The translations under genes were made by a program, and so were the position numbers. The notes beneath the pieces were generated by a model, which ran no database searches, was not told the origin of the DNA, and worked only from the letters and a program-made list of their open reading frames with translations. Shown here in pieces: positions 14,600-22,397 of a stretch of 30,768 nucleotides of DNA (positions are counted from its first letter, which is position 1; each line of letters opens with the position of its first letter). This DNA is from JAPLYB01 sp964500015. Lineage in GTDB: Archaea > Nanobdellota > Nanobdellia > Pacearchaeales > UBA284. The DNA lies in assembly GCA_964500015.1 (NCBI GenBank), contig CAZCMN010000012.1, forward strand, positions 1 through 30,768, given 5' to 3'.

Positions 14600-15484
14600 A
14601 TGGCAAAAACAAACCACATAGCCATTGTTTTTGATTTTGATCTTACTTTAACTAAAGAAATTTCTGAAGAACCTATCTTTAGATTTTATCATCATAATGG
14701 AGAACAATTCTGGCAGCATGTCTTAGATAAACATAATAAATGGAAAGAGGAAATACAAAAAAGAGGAAAACAAGGAATCTTTAACACAGACTCTGTTTTA
14801 TGTGAAGATACAACCTATACTCATGTCTTAATAGACCATGTAAGAAACAATGAATTTCCAGGTTTAACTTTAAATAGATTAAGGAAATTAGGGAAAGAAA
14901 TAAAATTCCATAAAGGGGTTCCAGGATTCATGAAAGAATTAAAAACATTTGTTAAAAAAAATAAAGAGTGGCAAAAATATAATATTGATGTTGAATTCTA
15001 TGTTGTAAGCGCTGGAATTCAAGAAATGATAAGGGGAAGTGTTATTTCTCCTTATTTATCTGGAATCTTTGCAACCCAGTTTTCAGAAGATGAAAAGGGA
15101 ATAAAAGAAGCCATTCATGTAATTAGCCATACTCAAAAAACAAGATTCTTGCATATGATAAGTAAAGGTCCTGACAAAGGATTAAATGAACATGTTCCTA
15201 ATAAAGAAAGAAGAATAGACAAAAGAAACTTTATCTATGTTGGTGATGGAGCAACAGACATTCCATGTTTTTCCAATATAAAAGATATGGGTGGAGTAAA
15301 TCTCGGAGTTTATTATGACAAAAAATCCCTTGAAGCAATGAATGAATTATTAAGGCAAAAAAGAATTCATGCTGTTTATCCTGCTGATTACTCAAAGAAT
15401 AGTTCAACAATCAAGTATCTAAAAAAAGTAATTGCCCAAATTGCTTATAGGGTTGTTATTGAGAACGAAAGCAGAGTTAAATAA
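14600..15484 (+). CDS. HAD-family phosphatase, phosphoserine phosphatase-like
   Basis: Hydrolase of the haloacid dehalogenase fold, 294 residues. Motif I is FDFDLT (nucleophile Asp12 and acid/base Asp14), motif II is YVVSAG (Ser about 139), and motif III/IV is VGDGATDIP (214-222, Mg-binding Asp216 and Asp220). The large cap between motifs I and II is helical and includes FPGLTLNRLRKLGKEIKFHKGVPGFMKELK, similar to the SerB/HAD subfamily I layout. The substrate cannot be fixed from the sequence; a serine-biosynthesis role is only one option. TATA-like CTTATAAAATCC at about 14572-14583 is 25 nt upstream of the ATG. Confidence 0.85.
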   Translation: MAKTNHIAIVFDFDLTLTKEISEEPIFRFYHHNGEQFWQHVLDKHNKWKEEIQKRGKQGIFNTDSVLCEDTTYTHVLIDHVRNNEFPGLTLNRLRKLGKEIKFHKGVPGFMKELKTFVKKNKEWQKYNIDVEFYVVSAGIQEMIRGSVISPYLSGIFATQFSEDEKGIKEAIHVISHTQKTRFLHMISKGPDKGLNEHVPNKERRIDKRNFIYVGDGATDIPCFSNIKDMGGVNLGVYYDKKSLEAMNELLRQKRIHAVYPADYSKNSSTIKYLKKVIAQIAYRVVIENESRVK

Positions 15485-15577
15485 GAAGGATAACCCTGCG
15501 GTTCAGTTGTACTAACTTGCTTAGTAGAATTAGATGAAATAGAAAAAGTATTTAAATAGGAATTTCTTTGATAATTT

Positions 15578-16699
15578 ATGAAAAGTATAAACAATTCTAA
15601 TTTTGCGTACCTCATAGGAAATTTCGCAGCAGATGGCTCTTTCTACAAAACAAAAGGAGGATATCGGTTTGAATTTACCGACGGTTCCCCATATGAAAAA
15701 GAACTAAAATATTGTTTAGAGCACATCTTATTTATTAAAAGAATTATTGAAAAATTCTTAGGAAAAGTTTTGCCAAATCCAAGAAAAAGAGGAAATCAGT
15801 TTGTTTTGAGTTTTCGCGATAAAAATTTAGCAAATTTATTTAGGAATATTTTTAAATTTCAACCAGGAGACAAATCAAAAATCATAGATATCTCGAGAAT
15901 ATACAAAAATACTAAATACGAAAAAAATTTTTGGATTGGATTTTTAGATGGAGATGGCTCAATTGCGAGAAATTCTAGAAGAATAGCATTGGAATCTATG
16001 AGCAAAAAAATAATTGAATCGTTTGCAGAGTATCTAATCCAAAATGAAATATTATTTTCAAAGTATGAATCTAAAAGAGGGGGTGGTGTGTCATATGTCA
16101 TTTTGATAAGGAGTATCTCGTTTAGAGATTTTTCTAAAAAAATTGGGTTTAGACATCCTCTGAAAACACAATTATTGAAAAATAAATTAAAAGATAAAGA
16201 TTTTTTTGTCTACAATAAAGTTAATGTGAAAAATGAAAATAAGATTATAGATTATTTTAATATCTTCAACAATACAATTTTTATTGAAAATGGAAAAAAA
16301 ATATTATTAAAATATGGGTTTAAAAAATATTCAAGAGATAATCTTAAATTAAACGAAGTTTTTTCATTCCTAAAAGAAAGGAATTTGCCAAAAGAGCAAA
16401 TCTTAAAAGAGATTAACATTTATAGGTTTAAAAAAAGCAAGGGTTCAATTAATTCTGTAAAGCTTCCCTTATATCTTGATAAAAAGGTATTAAAAATAGC
16501 AAAGTTTGTTAGAATACGACAAGGAGGAATTTCTTTTTCCAGAAGGTACATAGAATCATTTAATGAGAATTTTGGAGAGATATTGAATATAACCCAAAAG
16601 ATTTTTGATATTAAACCAACCCATACTTGTAAAAAGGAGCCCATTTTTTGTAGTGGGGTTTTGAAAGACTTTTTTAATTCATTTATAAAAAGAAGTTAA
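15578..16699 (+). CDS. Free-standing LAGLIDADG homing endonuclease
   Basis: A 373-residue endonuclease-like protein with two LAGLIDADG helices: YLIGNFAADGS (residues 11-21) and FWIGFLDGDGS (about 117-127). The acidic catalytic residues are present in both (Asp19 and the second motif's Asp). The C-terminal 200 residues are basic and Lys/Phe-rich, including a likely DNA-binding region. It is not within a protein frame (no intein) and not in an obvious intron; it has its own TATA-like box (AGTATTTAAATAGG, 15548-15561) and ATG, and lies between the HAD gene and gatE. Its target site is unknown. Such genes are selfish elements that move with group I introns or alone. Confidence 0.85.
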   Translation: MKSINNSNFAYLIGNFAADGSFYKTKGGYRFEFTDGSPYEKELKYCLEHILFIKRIIEKFLGKVLPNPRKRGNQFVLSFRDKNLANLFRNIFKFQPGDKSKIIDISRIYKNTKYEKNFWIGFLDGDGSIARNSRRIALESMSKKIIESFAEYLIQNEILFSKYESKRGGGVSYVILIRSISFRDFSKKIGFRHPLKTQLLKNKLKDKDFFVYNKVNVKNENKIIDYFNIFNNTIFIENGKKILLKYGFKKYSRDNLKLNEVFSFLKERNLPKEQILKEINIYRFKKSKGSINSVKLPLYLDKKVLKIAKFVRIRQGGISFSRRYIESFNENFGEILNITQKIFDIKPTHTCKKEPIFCSGVLKDFFNSFIKRS

Positions 16700-16732
16700 A
16701 ATTATAAACATTAAATTATTCAACATATCAAG

Positions 16733-18199
16733 ATGAAAGAAAATAACTTGGGACTTAAAATTGGTTTAGAAATACACCAACAATTAGATACTGGCAAGCT
16801 TTTCTGTAGATGCCCCCCAATAATCAGGGTTGACAAACCAGATGTTATAATCAAAAGAAAACTTCATGCAGTTGCGGGAGAAAGTGGAAAAATAGATGTT
16901 GCTGCTGAACACGAAGCCGGAAAGGATAGATGGTTCACATATGAAGGATATTCCGACACGAATTGTTTGCTCGAATATGACGAATGCCCACCACATGAAA
17001 TAGAAAAGAAAGCTTTAAAAATCGCGATTCAAATCGCTTTATTTCTCAACATGAAAATTTTCCCCATAACTCAAGTAATGAGAAAAACAGTAATTGATGG
17101 GAGTAATACAGCTGGATTTCAAAGAACTTTGTTAATTGCTCAAAACGGTTTTCTTGAAATTGAAACAAAAAAAGGAAAGAAAAAAATTGGGATTCAAAGT
17201 TTATGTCTCGAAGAAGATGCAGCAAGAATAATTGAAAAAAATGAAAAAGAAACAATTTACAGACTGGACAGATTAGGAATTCCCTTGATTGAAATAGCAA
17301 CTTCACCAGATATCTCAACACCAGAAGAAGCAAAACAGGTTGCTTTAAAACTAGGAGAAATCTTAAGAGCTTGCAAAGTCAAGCGAGGAATAGGGACTAT
17401 AAGACAAGATGTAAACATGTCTATAGACAAGACAAAATGGACAAGATTTGAAATCAAGGGGGTTCAAGAGCCTTCATTAATAGAACAAACTATTTATCAT
17501 GAAATTTCTAGACAACTCGCTCTTCTCAAGGAAAACCAAAAACTTGTGCCAGAAGTAAGAAAAGCAAATCCAGGTGGGACAACTTCATTTCTTAGACCAT
17601 TGCCAGGTTCTTCAAGAATGTATCCTGAAACAGATTTGCCTTTAATTAAAATTTCAAATGAATTAATTAAAGAAGCTAAAAAAGAACTTCCAAGATTAAA
17701 AGAAGAAATTTCTCTAGAATTAAAAGAACAAGGTCTTAATCCAGAATTAACCAAACTAATTTTACAAGAAAATAAACTCCAGGAATTTAAAGCCCTTATT
17801 AAATTAGCTGACAAGCCGAATTTAGCAGCGAAACTTCTTGTTTTATTGCCTAAGGAAATCTCAAGCCATGAAAAAATCGACATTAAAAAAGTAAATGACA
17901 AGTTATCTTTAGACATCATTGAAACTATTTTTCAAGCAATAATAAAAAACAAGATTCCTGAATCTTCAGCTAAACAGATCATGATGGACATTATCAAAGG
18001 CCAAGATATCTCAGAAATTTTAAAGACAGTCTCTAATCAGTCATCTTCACTTACAGACCTTGAAAAAAGCATCCAAGAAATAATCAAAGAAAAACCAAAT
18101 CTTTCATTAAATGCCTATATGGGTTTAGTTATGCAAAAATTCAAAGGAAAAATTGATGCAGGCAAAGTTTTAGACATATTAAAGAAATATATTAAATAA
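16733..18199 (+). CDS. gatE: Glutamyl-tRNA(Gln) amidotransferase subunit E, short form
   Basis: The tRNA-binding, kinase/amidating subunit of GatDE, which turns Glu-tRNA(Gln) into Gln-tRNA(Gln) in archaea. The cradle domain has LKIGLEIHQQLDTGKLFCRCPP, FTYEGYSDTNCLLEYDECPPH and VMRKTVIDGSNTAGFQRT, all GatE-like rather than GatB-like, then LCLEEDAARII, YRLDRLGIPLIEIATSPDI, GTIRQDVNMSI and FEIKGVQE, followed by LRPLPGSSRMYPETDLP and a helical plus YqeY-like tail. At 488 residues it is much shorter than normal archaeal GatE (about 620): the AspRS-like GAD insertion that should sit between the KGVQE segment and the LRPLPGSSRMYPETD segment is missing, with only a short linker there. GatD is not in the window. 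TATA-like TTATAAAC at about 16702-16709. Confidence 0.92.
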   Translation: MKENNLGLKIGLEIHQQLDTGKLFCRCPPIIRVDKPDVIIKRKLHAVAGESGKIDVAAEHEAGKDRWFTYEGYSDTNCLLEYDECPPHEIEKKALKIAIQIALFLNMKIFPITQVMRKTVIDGSNTAGFQRTLLIAQNGFLEIETKKGKKKIGIQSLCLEEDAARIIEKNEKETIYRLDRLGIPLIEIATSPDISTPEEAKQVALKLGEILRACKVKRGIGTIRQDVNMSIDKTKWTRFEIKGVQEPSLIEQTIYHEISRQLALLKENQKLVPEVRKANPGGTTSFLRPLPGSSRMYPETDLPLIKISNELIKEAKKELPRLKEEISLELKEQGLNPELTKLILQENKLQEFKALIKLADKPNLAAKLLVLLPKEISSHEKIDIKKVNDKLSLDIIETIFQAIIKNKIPESSAKQIMMDIIKGQDISEILKTVSNQSSSLTDLEKSIQEIIKEKPNLSLNAYMGLVMQKFKGKIDAGKVLDILKKYIK

Positions 18200-18336
18200 A
18201 TTCACTTCACACTTCGTTTGACCTGTATGTTTAATGAAACAAACTGAAAATTGTCCTTTTACTTACATCTTCTAAACTCAAAAACCAAATTCTTTTAAAT
18301 ACCATATTCTTAATTAATTATTAAAAAAGAGGAAAG

Positions 18337-19002
18337 ATGAAAGAAGCAAATCCCAAGTTTAAACTTTCTGAGCATGACAGGAAGTTCATTAAAGCAGCAT
18401 GGATGCATCAAGATAAAGTATATGTCTTATGCATCCCAAAACATGTAACCATATTAACAAAACAATTTTCTAAAAAATTTAATATTGCTAAAGAAAATGT
18501 AAGAATCGGAACTATTGAAGACCTAGTCAAAGAAATTATTCAGCATAATACCCGAGTTATCATATCTGTTAGAGATGGAAGACCAATCTATGATCCATTA
18601 AGAATCTTGCATTCTCTAAAGAAAAATATCCAGAAAGGATTAATGACTGGAACAAAAGAAGGAATTCTTAGAAAATTTATGTTAATCAAAGATCATATTA
18701 AAGAAATTGAAAAAATAAAAGAGAGACTTTTTGATAATATCTACATTTCAACAATAGATGCTAGCCAAACAGCCCTAATTTTAAAAGGCCACATAGCACT
18801 AATTCCAAGAATAATTCCTATTAAGATAAAAAAACTTATCAATAAAGGTTTAGAAAGATCAGATATAATAAATGCAATTGAAATAATTGAAACCTATAAA
18901 TTATATGAACATCAAAGAATTGTCCTGCCCCCAGGAAAAAAACTTGATGAGTTTGCAAAAAAAGCAGAGCTTTTTAGAGAAGCTGTTAAAAAAATGACAT
19001 GA
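18337..19002 (+). CDS. Nucleotidyltransferase/HEPN-like protein, possibly degenerate
   Basis: A 221-residue helical protein. The segment RVIISVRDGRPIYDPLRILHSLKKNIQKGLMTGTKEGILRK (about 75-116) resembles the end of archaeal nucleotidyltransferase proteins with a HEPN-like tail, and the layout parallels the 251-aa nucleotidyltransferase immediately downstream, but I do not see the GS...DxD active-site signature, so enzymatic activity is doubtful. A good ribosome binding site (AGAGGAAAG) precedes the ATG; a TATA-like TTTTAAATACC lies at about 18292-18302. Two neighbouring genes share the theme. Function unknown. Confidence 0.5.
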   Translation: MKEANPKFKLSEHDRKFIKAAWMHQDKVYVLCIPKHVTILTKQFSKKFNIAKENVRIGTIEDLVKEIIQHNTRVIISVRDGRPIYDPLRILHSLKKNIQKGLMTGTKEGILRKFMLIKDHIKEIEKIKERLFDNIYISTIDASQTALILKGHIALIPRIIPIKIKKLINKGLERSDIINAIEIIETYKLYEHQRIVLPPGKKLDEFAKKAELFREAVKKMT

Positions 19003-19022
19003 GGTAATAAAAATAATTCAAT

Positions 19023-19172
19023 TAGGTTCGCAACGTGCTTGAAAATCATGAGATTTTCGGCACACCAAAAAGCTATGCTTTTTAGTGTTGTGCATAGAGT
19101 TTTGATGTCCTAAAAAATCAAAAGATTTTTGGGACACAAGAAATTTCCGAATTTCCTCGTGCACCGAACCTA
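19023..19172. repeat. Multi-hairpin structure between two nucleotidyltransferase-like genes
   Basis: Outer arms TAGGTTCG (19023-19030) and CGAACCTA (19165-19172) enclose at least four hairpins: GTGCTTGAAAATC with GATTTTCGGCAC (19035-19063), CACCAAAAAGC with GCTTTTTAGTGTTG (about 19063-19090), TGTCCTAAAAAATC with GATTTTTGGGACA (about 19106-19136), and AAGAAATTTC with GAATTTCCTCG (about 19138-19159). The opening GGTTCGCAACGTG matches the structures at 6556 and 28627. Length and regularity argue against chance. Confidence 0.65.
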
Positions 19173-19208
19173 CAAATCAAACTAAAATTATCAACTTACA
19201 GAAATAAG

Positions 19209-19964
19209 ATGAAAAAAATAAACAAAAAGATTATTGAAAAGCACTTAAAACCCTTGCAAAGTTTTAAGTCAGTAATAGAATCTATCTACATTTATGGTTC
19301 AGCTGTTACAAAAAATAATGCAAATGATATTGATACTCTTATTGTTATAAATGATTCTTCAGAAGTCAAAAAAAATGTTTTAGATGACATTGAACAAACT
19401 TGTGGATTAATTGAAGATGAAGCAAAAAGACAAGGACTAATTTTTCATTTCCAGCCATTAAGAATGCTTTCAAGATGGTGGTATCTAGTTTTAGAAGGTG
19501 AACCCTGGATTTTAAACTCATTAAAAGAAGTTTTAATTATTTATGATAAAAAAGGCATTGTTTCTGAAGTCTCAACCCTAATCAAAAACGAGAATGTCTA
19601 TAAAAAAGAAGAAAGAGCTGAAAAATTAATAGAAAGATCTGATATTTATTTACATAAAAACAGGCAATCATTATTAAACAGCTTAACAATCTTATCAGAT
19701 GCAGCTACAGAAGCTGCTCAAATCTTATTATTATTTGATAATAAGTTTATCTTAAATAAAAAAAGAATTATAGAAGAATTAGAAAAGAACTACACAAAAA
19801 AAATAAGCCCAGAGATAATAGGCAATTACAAAGAAATAGTTGACCTAGAAGAAAAAATGGAAAAAGGTTCTTTAAGTGAGTTTTCAGCTGAAAACCTAGA
19901 TTATTATCTAGATAAAGTAAAAAGATTCATTGGAAAAGTTGAAACTATGTTAGCTAAGAAATAA
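19209..19964 (+). CDS. Nucleotidyltransferase with helical C-terminal domain
   Basis: A 251-residue protein. The N-terminal polymerase-beta-like nucleotidyltransferase core is visible: SIYIYGSAVTKNNANDIDTLIVI, with Gly30-Ser31 and Asp40-x-Asp42, the metal-binding signature of MNT proteins. A third Asp is not obvious. Residues about 130-250 are helical, with NRQSLLNSLTILSDAATEAAQILLLF, resembling a HEPN-like or substrate-binding bundle. Such genes are numerous in DPANN-like genomes and are linked to toxin-antitoxin or tRNA-modifying roles; the substrate is unknown. It lies between a nucleotidyltransferase-like gene and an MNT-HEPN pair. Confidence 0.7.
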   Translation: MKKINKKIIEKHLKPLQSFKSVIESIYIYGSAVTKNNANDIDTLIVINDSSEVKKNVLDDIEQTCGLIEDEAKRQGLIFHFQPLRMLSRWWYLVLEGEPWILNSLKEVLIIYDKKGIVSEVSTLIKNENVYKKEERAEKLIERSDIYLHKNRQSLLNSLTILSDAATEAAQILLLFDNKFILNKKRIIEELEKNYTKKISPEIIGNYKEIVDLEEKMEKGSLSEFSAENLDYYLDKVKRFIGKVETMLAKK

Positions 19965-19984
19965 AAAGTAAAGATTTAAATACT

Positions 19985-20004
19985 ATTGTTATAATAGTAA
20001 CAAT
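19985..20004. promoter_or_regulatory. Operator-like palindrome abutting the MNT-HEPN start
   Basis: ATTGTTA (19985-19991) and TAACAAT (19998-20004) with a 6-nt spacer lie between a TATA-like ATTTAAATAC (19974-19983) and the ATG at 20005. The winged-helix N-terminus of the encoded MNT protein is the natural candidate ligand. The same half-sites occur at 22376-22393 before the Doc gene. Confidence 0.6.
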
Positions 20005-20568
20005 ATGGTTAAAAAAGGAACGATATGGGCCGATTTAGAACCATTCATTAATTCGAGAGAGTTTTTGCATTTAGCAGATTTATCCCGAAAATTAAAAAAA
20101 CCCCACCCCACACTTAGGAAACATTTACTTTTTTTTGAAAAACAAGGAATTCTAACAAAAGAAATCAAAGGAAGATTAACATTATACAAATTAAATTTTT
20201 CAAATCCCCTTATTATAGATTACATTTCTCTTGCTGAAAAAGAAAAATTATTAGAAAAATGTAAAAATAATTTGGTATTAAAAGAATTAGTAGATTTCTT
20301 ACATAAAACCCTAGATGAAGAAAATAAAGCACTTATATTTGGTTCTTCTACAGAAAATATCAAAAATGCAAATGATATAGACTTAATAATAACCGGAAAA
20401 ATAAAATTCAAGGAAAAAATCAAAGATTTTGAAAAAAAATTTGGTTTAGAAATTCATTTGATTAATGTTGAAAACTTAAAAGGCATAAATGAAGCATTAA
20501 AAAAAGAAATAATTAAAAAACATTTAATAGTACAAGGCAGCGAGGAGATAATAAAATGGTTGATATAA
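20005..20568 (+). CDS. Winged-helix plus nucleotidyltransferase protein (MNT antitoxin-like)
   Basis: A 187-residue fusion. Residues 1-70 are a winged helix (SREFLHLADLSRKLKKPHPTLRKHLLFFEKQGILTKEIKGRLTLYKL). From about 105, an MNT-type nucleotidyltransferase follows: ALIFGSSTENIKNANDIDLIIT with Gly113-Ser114 and Asp124-x-Asp126. In MNT-HEPN toxin-antitoxin pairs the MNT protein neutralises the HEPN RNase, in studied cases by AMPylating it. Its last 13 bases overlap the start of the HEPN gene. The DNA-binding domain fused to the antitoxin, with a palindrome immediately before its ATG, suggests autoregulation. Confidence 0.82.
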   Translation: MVKKGTIWADLEPFINSREFLHLADLSRKLKKPHPTLRKHLLFFEKQGILTKEIKGRLTLYKLNFSNPLIIDYISLAEKEKLLEKCKNNLVLKELVDFLHKTLDEENKALIFGSSTENIKNANDIDLIITGKIKFKEKIKDFEKKFGLEIHLINVENLKGINEALKKEIIKKHLIVQGSEEIIKWLI

Positions 20569-21038
20569 ACTGGTGTAAGGAACAATCAAGAGGAATACGA
20601 CTAATTGAACCAAATAATAATTTATGCAAAGAGTATATTGAAAGTGCAGAAGAAACTCTTTCTATTCTTAAAGATCTTGAAAATAAATCCAATATGTGGC
20701 TTGCAACAACGAAATACTATTGCGAATATTTTATGATTTATGCATTACTAATGAAAATTGGAGTAAAATGCGAAATTCATGATTGCACAATAGAATTATG
20801 CAAAATTTTAGAAAAAGAAAAGATTTTACCAAAAGATTATTATTTAAAGTTGGAAAAAGATAAAAAACTGAGAATAGACAACCAGTATTATTTAAAAAAC
20901 ATATATGTTAAAATAGATTTTCAAGAATTAGTTGATTTTGTTTTGTCAATAAAAAACATTATAAACTCTCTAACTTTAGAAAGGATAAATAAAATAAGGG
21001 AAATTATCAAAAATCAAAATGAAAATGAGCAAAGATAA
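20556..21038 (+). CDS. HEPN-domain protein (putative toxin of the MNT-HEPN pair)
   Basis: A 160-residue all-helical HEPN protein. The helix AEETLSILKDLENKSNMWLATTKYYCEYFMIYALLMKIGVKCEIHDCTIEL (about 28-78) has the usual pattern: a Tyr/Cys-rich helix, then the conserved glycine turn and His. The RxxxxH RNase motif is not visible in its canonical form, so it may be a non-RNase HEPN or have a variant active site. It overlaps the MNT gene by 13 bases and ends one base before an ATG of aspS (or overlaps an earlier aspS start). Toxicity is inferred from family and pairing only. Confidence 0.78.
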   Translation: MVDINWCKEQSRGIRLIEPNNNLCKEYIESAEETLSILKDLENKSNMWLATTKYYCEYFMIYALLMKIGVKCEIHDCTIELCKILEKEKILPKDYYLKLEKDKKLRIDNQYYLKNIYVKIDFQELVDFVLSIKNIINSLTLERINKIREIIKNQNENEQR

Positions 21039-21039
21039 T

Positions 21040-22311
21040 ATGGAACGAACATACATAAAAGAAATAAAAAAAGGTCAAGTTTTCATTGAAGGATGGGTTC
21101 ATGAAATCAGAGACTTAGCAAAAATAAAATTTGTTCTTCTTAGAGATATGACCGGAATTATTCAATGTATTATAAAAGATGAAAAATTAATGAAAAAATT
21201 CTCTGATTTATCAATAGAAAGCGTTATCTCAATTACAGGAGAAGCTAAACAAGCTAATGTCAAAAGCCCAGAAGTTTCCTTGAATAATATTGAAATAGAA
21301 GTTAAAGATTTTGAGATAATAAGCAAAGCTGAAAAACTCCCAATAAACATTCATGACAAAGATATTGAAACAGGTTTTGCAAAAAGGTTAGATTATCGAT
21401 TCTTAGATTTTCATACAAAAAGAACGCAGGCTATTTTCAAAATACAAACTGAAATAGCAAATGCCTTTAGAGAATTTTTCTATAATAAAGGATATATGGA
21501 AATTCAACCCCCTTGTATTATTTCAGCTGCTTCTGAAGGTGGCACAGAATTATTTCCTGTTCAATATTTTGAAAAAAAAGCTTATCTTGCTCAATCTCCA
21601 CAATTATACAAACAAATGCTAGCCTGTTCAATTGAAAAAACATTTACAATAACCCCTATTTGGAGAGCTGAAAAACATAATACCACAAGGCATATTAATG
21701 AAATCAGACAAATGGATATTGAAGTTGCTTTCATGAATCAAGAACAAGTTATGAAAGAACAAGAACTTGCTGTTCAGCATATCATAAAAAGAGTTTTAGA
21801 AAAATGTCCTGAAGAATTAAAAACTTTAAATGTGAAATTAAAAGTCCCTAAAGCAATTTATCTTTCTTATGAAGAATCAATTAAAAAAGTTAAAGGCAAA
21901 GTAGGAGAAGATTTCACCCCAGAACAAGAAAAGATTTTATGTGACCAATATCATGATTCAATTGTTTTTACACATTCTTGGCCCTCATCAATAAAACCTT
22001 TCTATATCATGCCAAAAGATGAAGATCCAAACTCTAAGGAAAGCTGTGGTTTTGATTCATTATATGGTGGAATTGAAATATCTTCAGGCGGACAAAGAAT
22101 TCATCTCCCAGAATTATTAGCAAAAAGAATAAAAGCAAAAGGACTAAACCCAAAAAACTTCAAAGATTATATTGACAGTTTTAGATACGGCGCCCCCTAT
22201 CATAGTGGTTGGAGCATTGGATTAGAAAGATTAACCCAAGCTATCTGCAATCTAAACAATATCAAAGAAGCAACAATGTTTCCTCGAGACAGAGATAGAC
22301 TAACGCCTTAA
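21040..22311 (+). CDS. aspS: Aspartyl-tRNA synthetase, archaeal type
   Basis: Class IIb synthetase that charges tRNA-Asp. An OB-fold anticodon-binding domain comes first (VFIEGWVHEIRDLAKIKFVLLRDMTGIIQCIIKD), then the catalytic domain with IQPPCIISAASEGGTELFPVQYFEKKAYLAQSPQLYKQMLAC, motif 2 AEKHNTTRHINEIRQMDIE, and motif 3 GAPYHSGWSIGLERLTQAICNL. Length (about 423) fits archaeal AspRS. I prefer the ATG at 21040, one base after the HEPN stop; in-frame ATGs at 21019 and 21025 would overlap that gene. There is no TATA box of its own in view, so it is probably cotranscribed with the MNT-HEPN pair. Whether it also makes Asp-tRNA(Asn) cannot be settled here. Confidence 0.93.
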   Translation: MERTYIKEIKKGQVFIEGWVHEIRDLAKIKFVLLRDMTGIIQCIIKDEKLMKKFSDLSIESVISITGEAKQANVKSPEVSLNNIEIEVKDFEIISKAEKLPINIHDKDIETGFAKRLDYRFLDFHTKRTQAIFKIQTEIANAFREFFYNKGYMEIQPPCIISAASEGGTELFPVQYFEKKAYLAQSPQLYKQMLACSIEKTFTITPIWRAEKHNTTRHINEIRQMDIEVAFMNQEQVMKEQELAVQHIIKRVLEKCPEELKTLNVKLKVPKAIYLSYEESIKKVKGKVGEDFTPEQEKILCDQYHDSIVFTHSWPSSIKPFYIMPKDEDPNSKESCGFDSLYGGIEISSGGQRIHLPELLAKRIKAKGLNPKNFKDYIDSFRYGAPYHSGWSIGLERLTQAICNLNNIKEATMFPRDRDRLTP

Positions 22312-22345
22312 AGATGATAGGCTTTCTTTTTTTTAGCATAACCAT
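22312..22345 (+). terminator. T-tract after aspS
   Basis: An eight-T run (22327-22334) after aspS, followed by AGCATAACC, the same tail that follows the hairpin at 25171-25184. A short AAAG...CTTT complement precedes it. Archaeal transcripts end at T-tracts, so this is a plausible terminator. Confidence 0.55.
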
Positions 22346-22371
22346 ACATTTTACAAAATAGAAAGGTTTAA

Positions 22372-22397
22372 ATATATTGTTAGATATAACAATATAT
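22372..22397. promoter_or_regulatory. Operator-like palindrome at the Doc start codon
   Basis: Perfect arms ATATATTGTTA (22372-22382) and TAACAATATAT (22387-22397) with a 4-nt spacer, between a TATA-like GTTTAAATA (about 22366-22374) and the ATG at 22396, which the right arm overlaps. It contains the same ATTGTTA/TAACAAT half-sites as the MNT-HEPN operator at 19985-20004, with 4 rather than 6 nt between them. Confidence 0.65.

Noticed and set aside
15578..16699. Intein or intron-encoded endonuclease
   Set aside because: The gene has its own start and stop; the neighbouring HAD and gatE frames are complete and no splice motifs flank it.
17497..17919. Minus-strand ORF of 140 residues inside gatE
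   Set aside because: Antisense shadow of a conserved coding region with no known domain.
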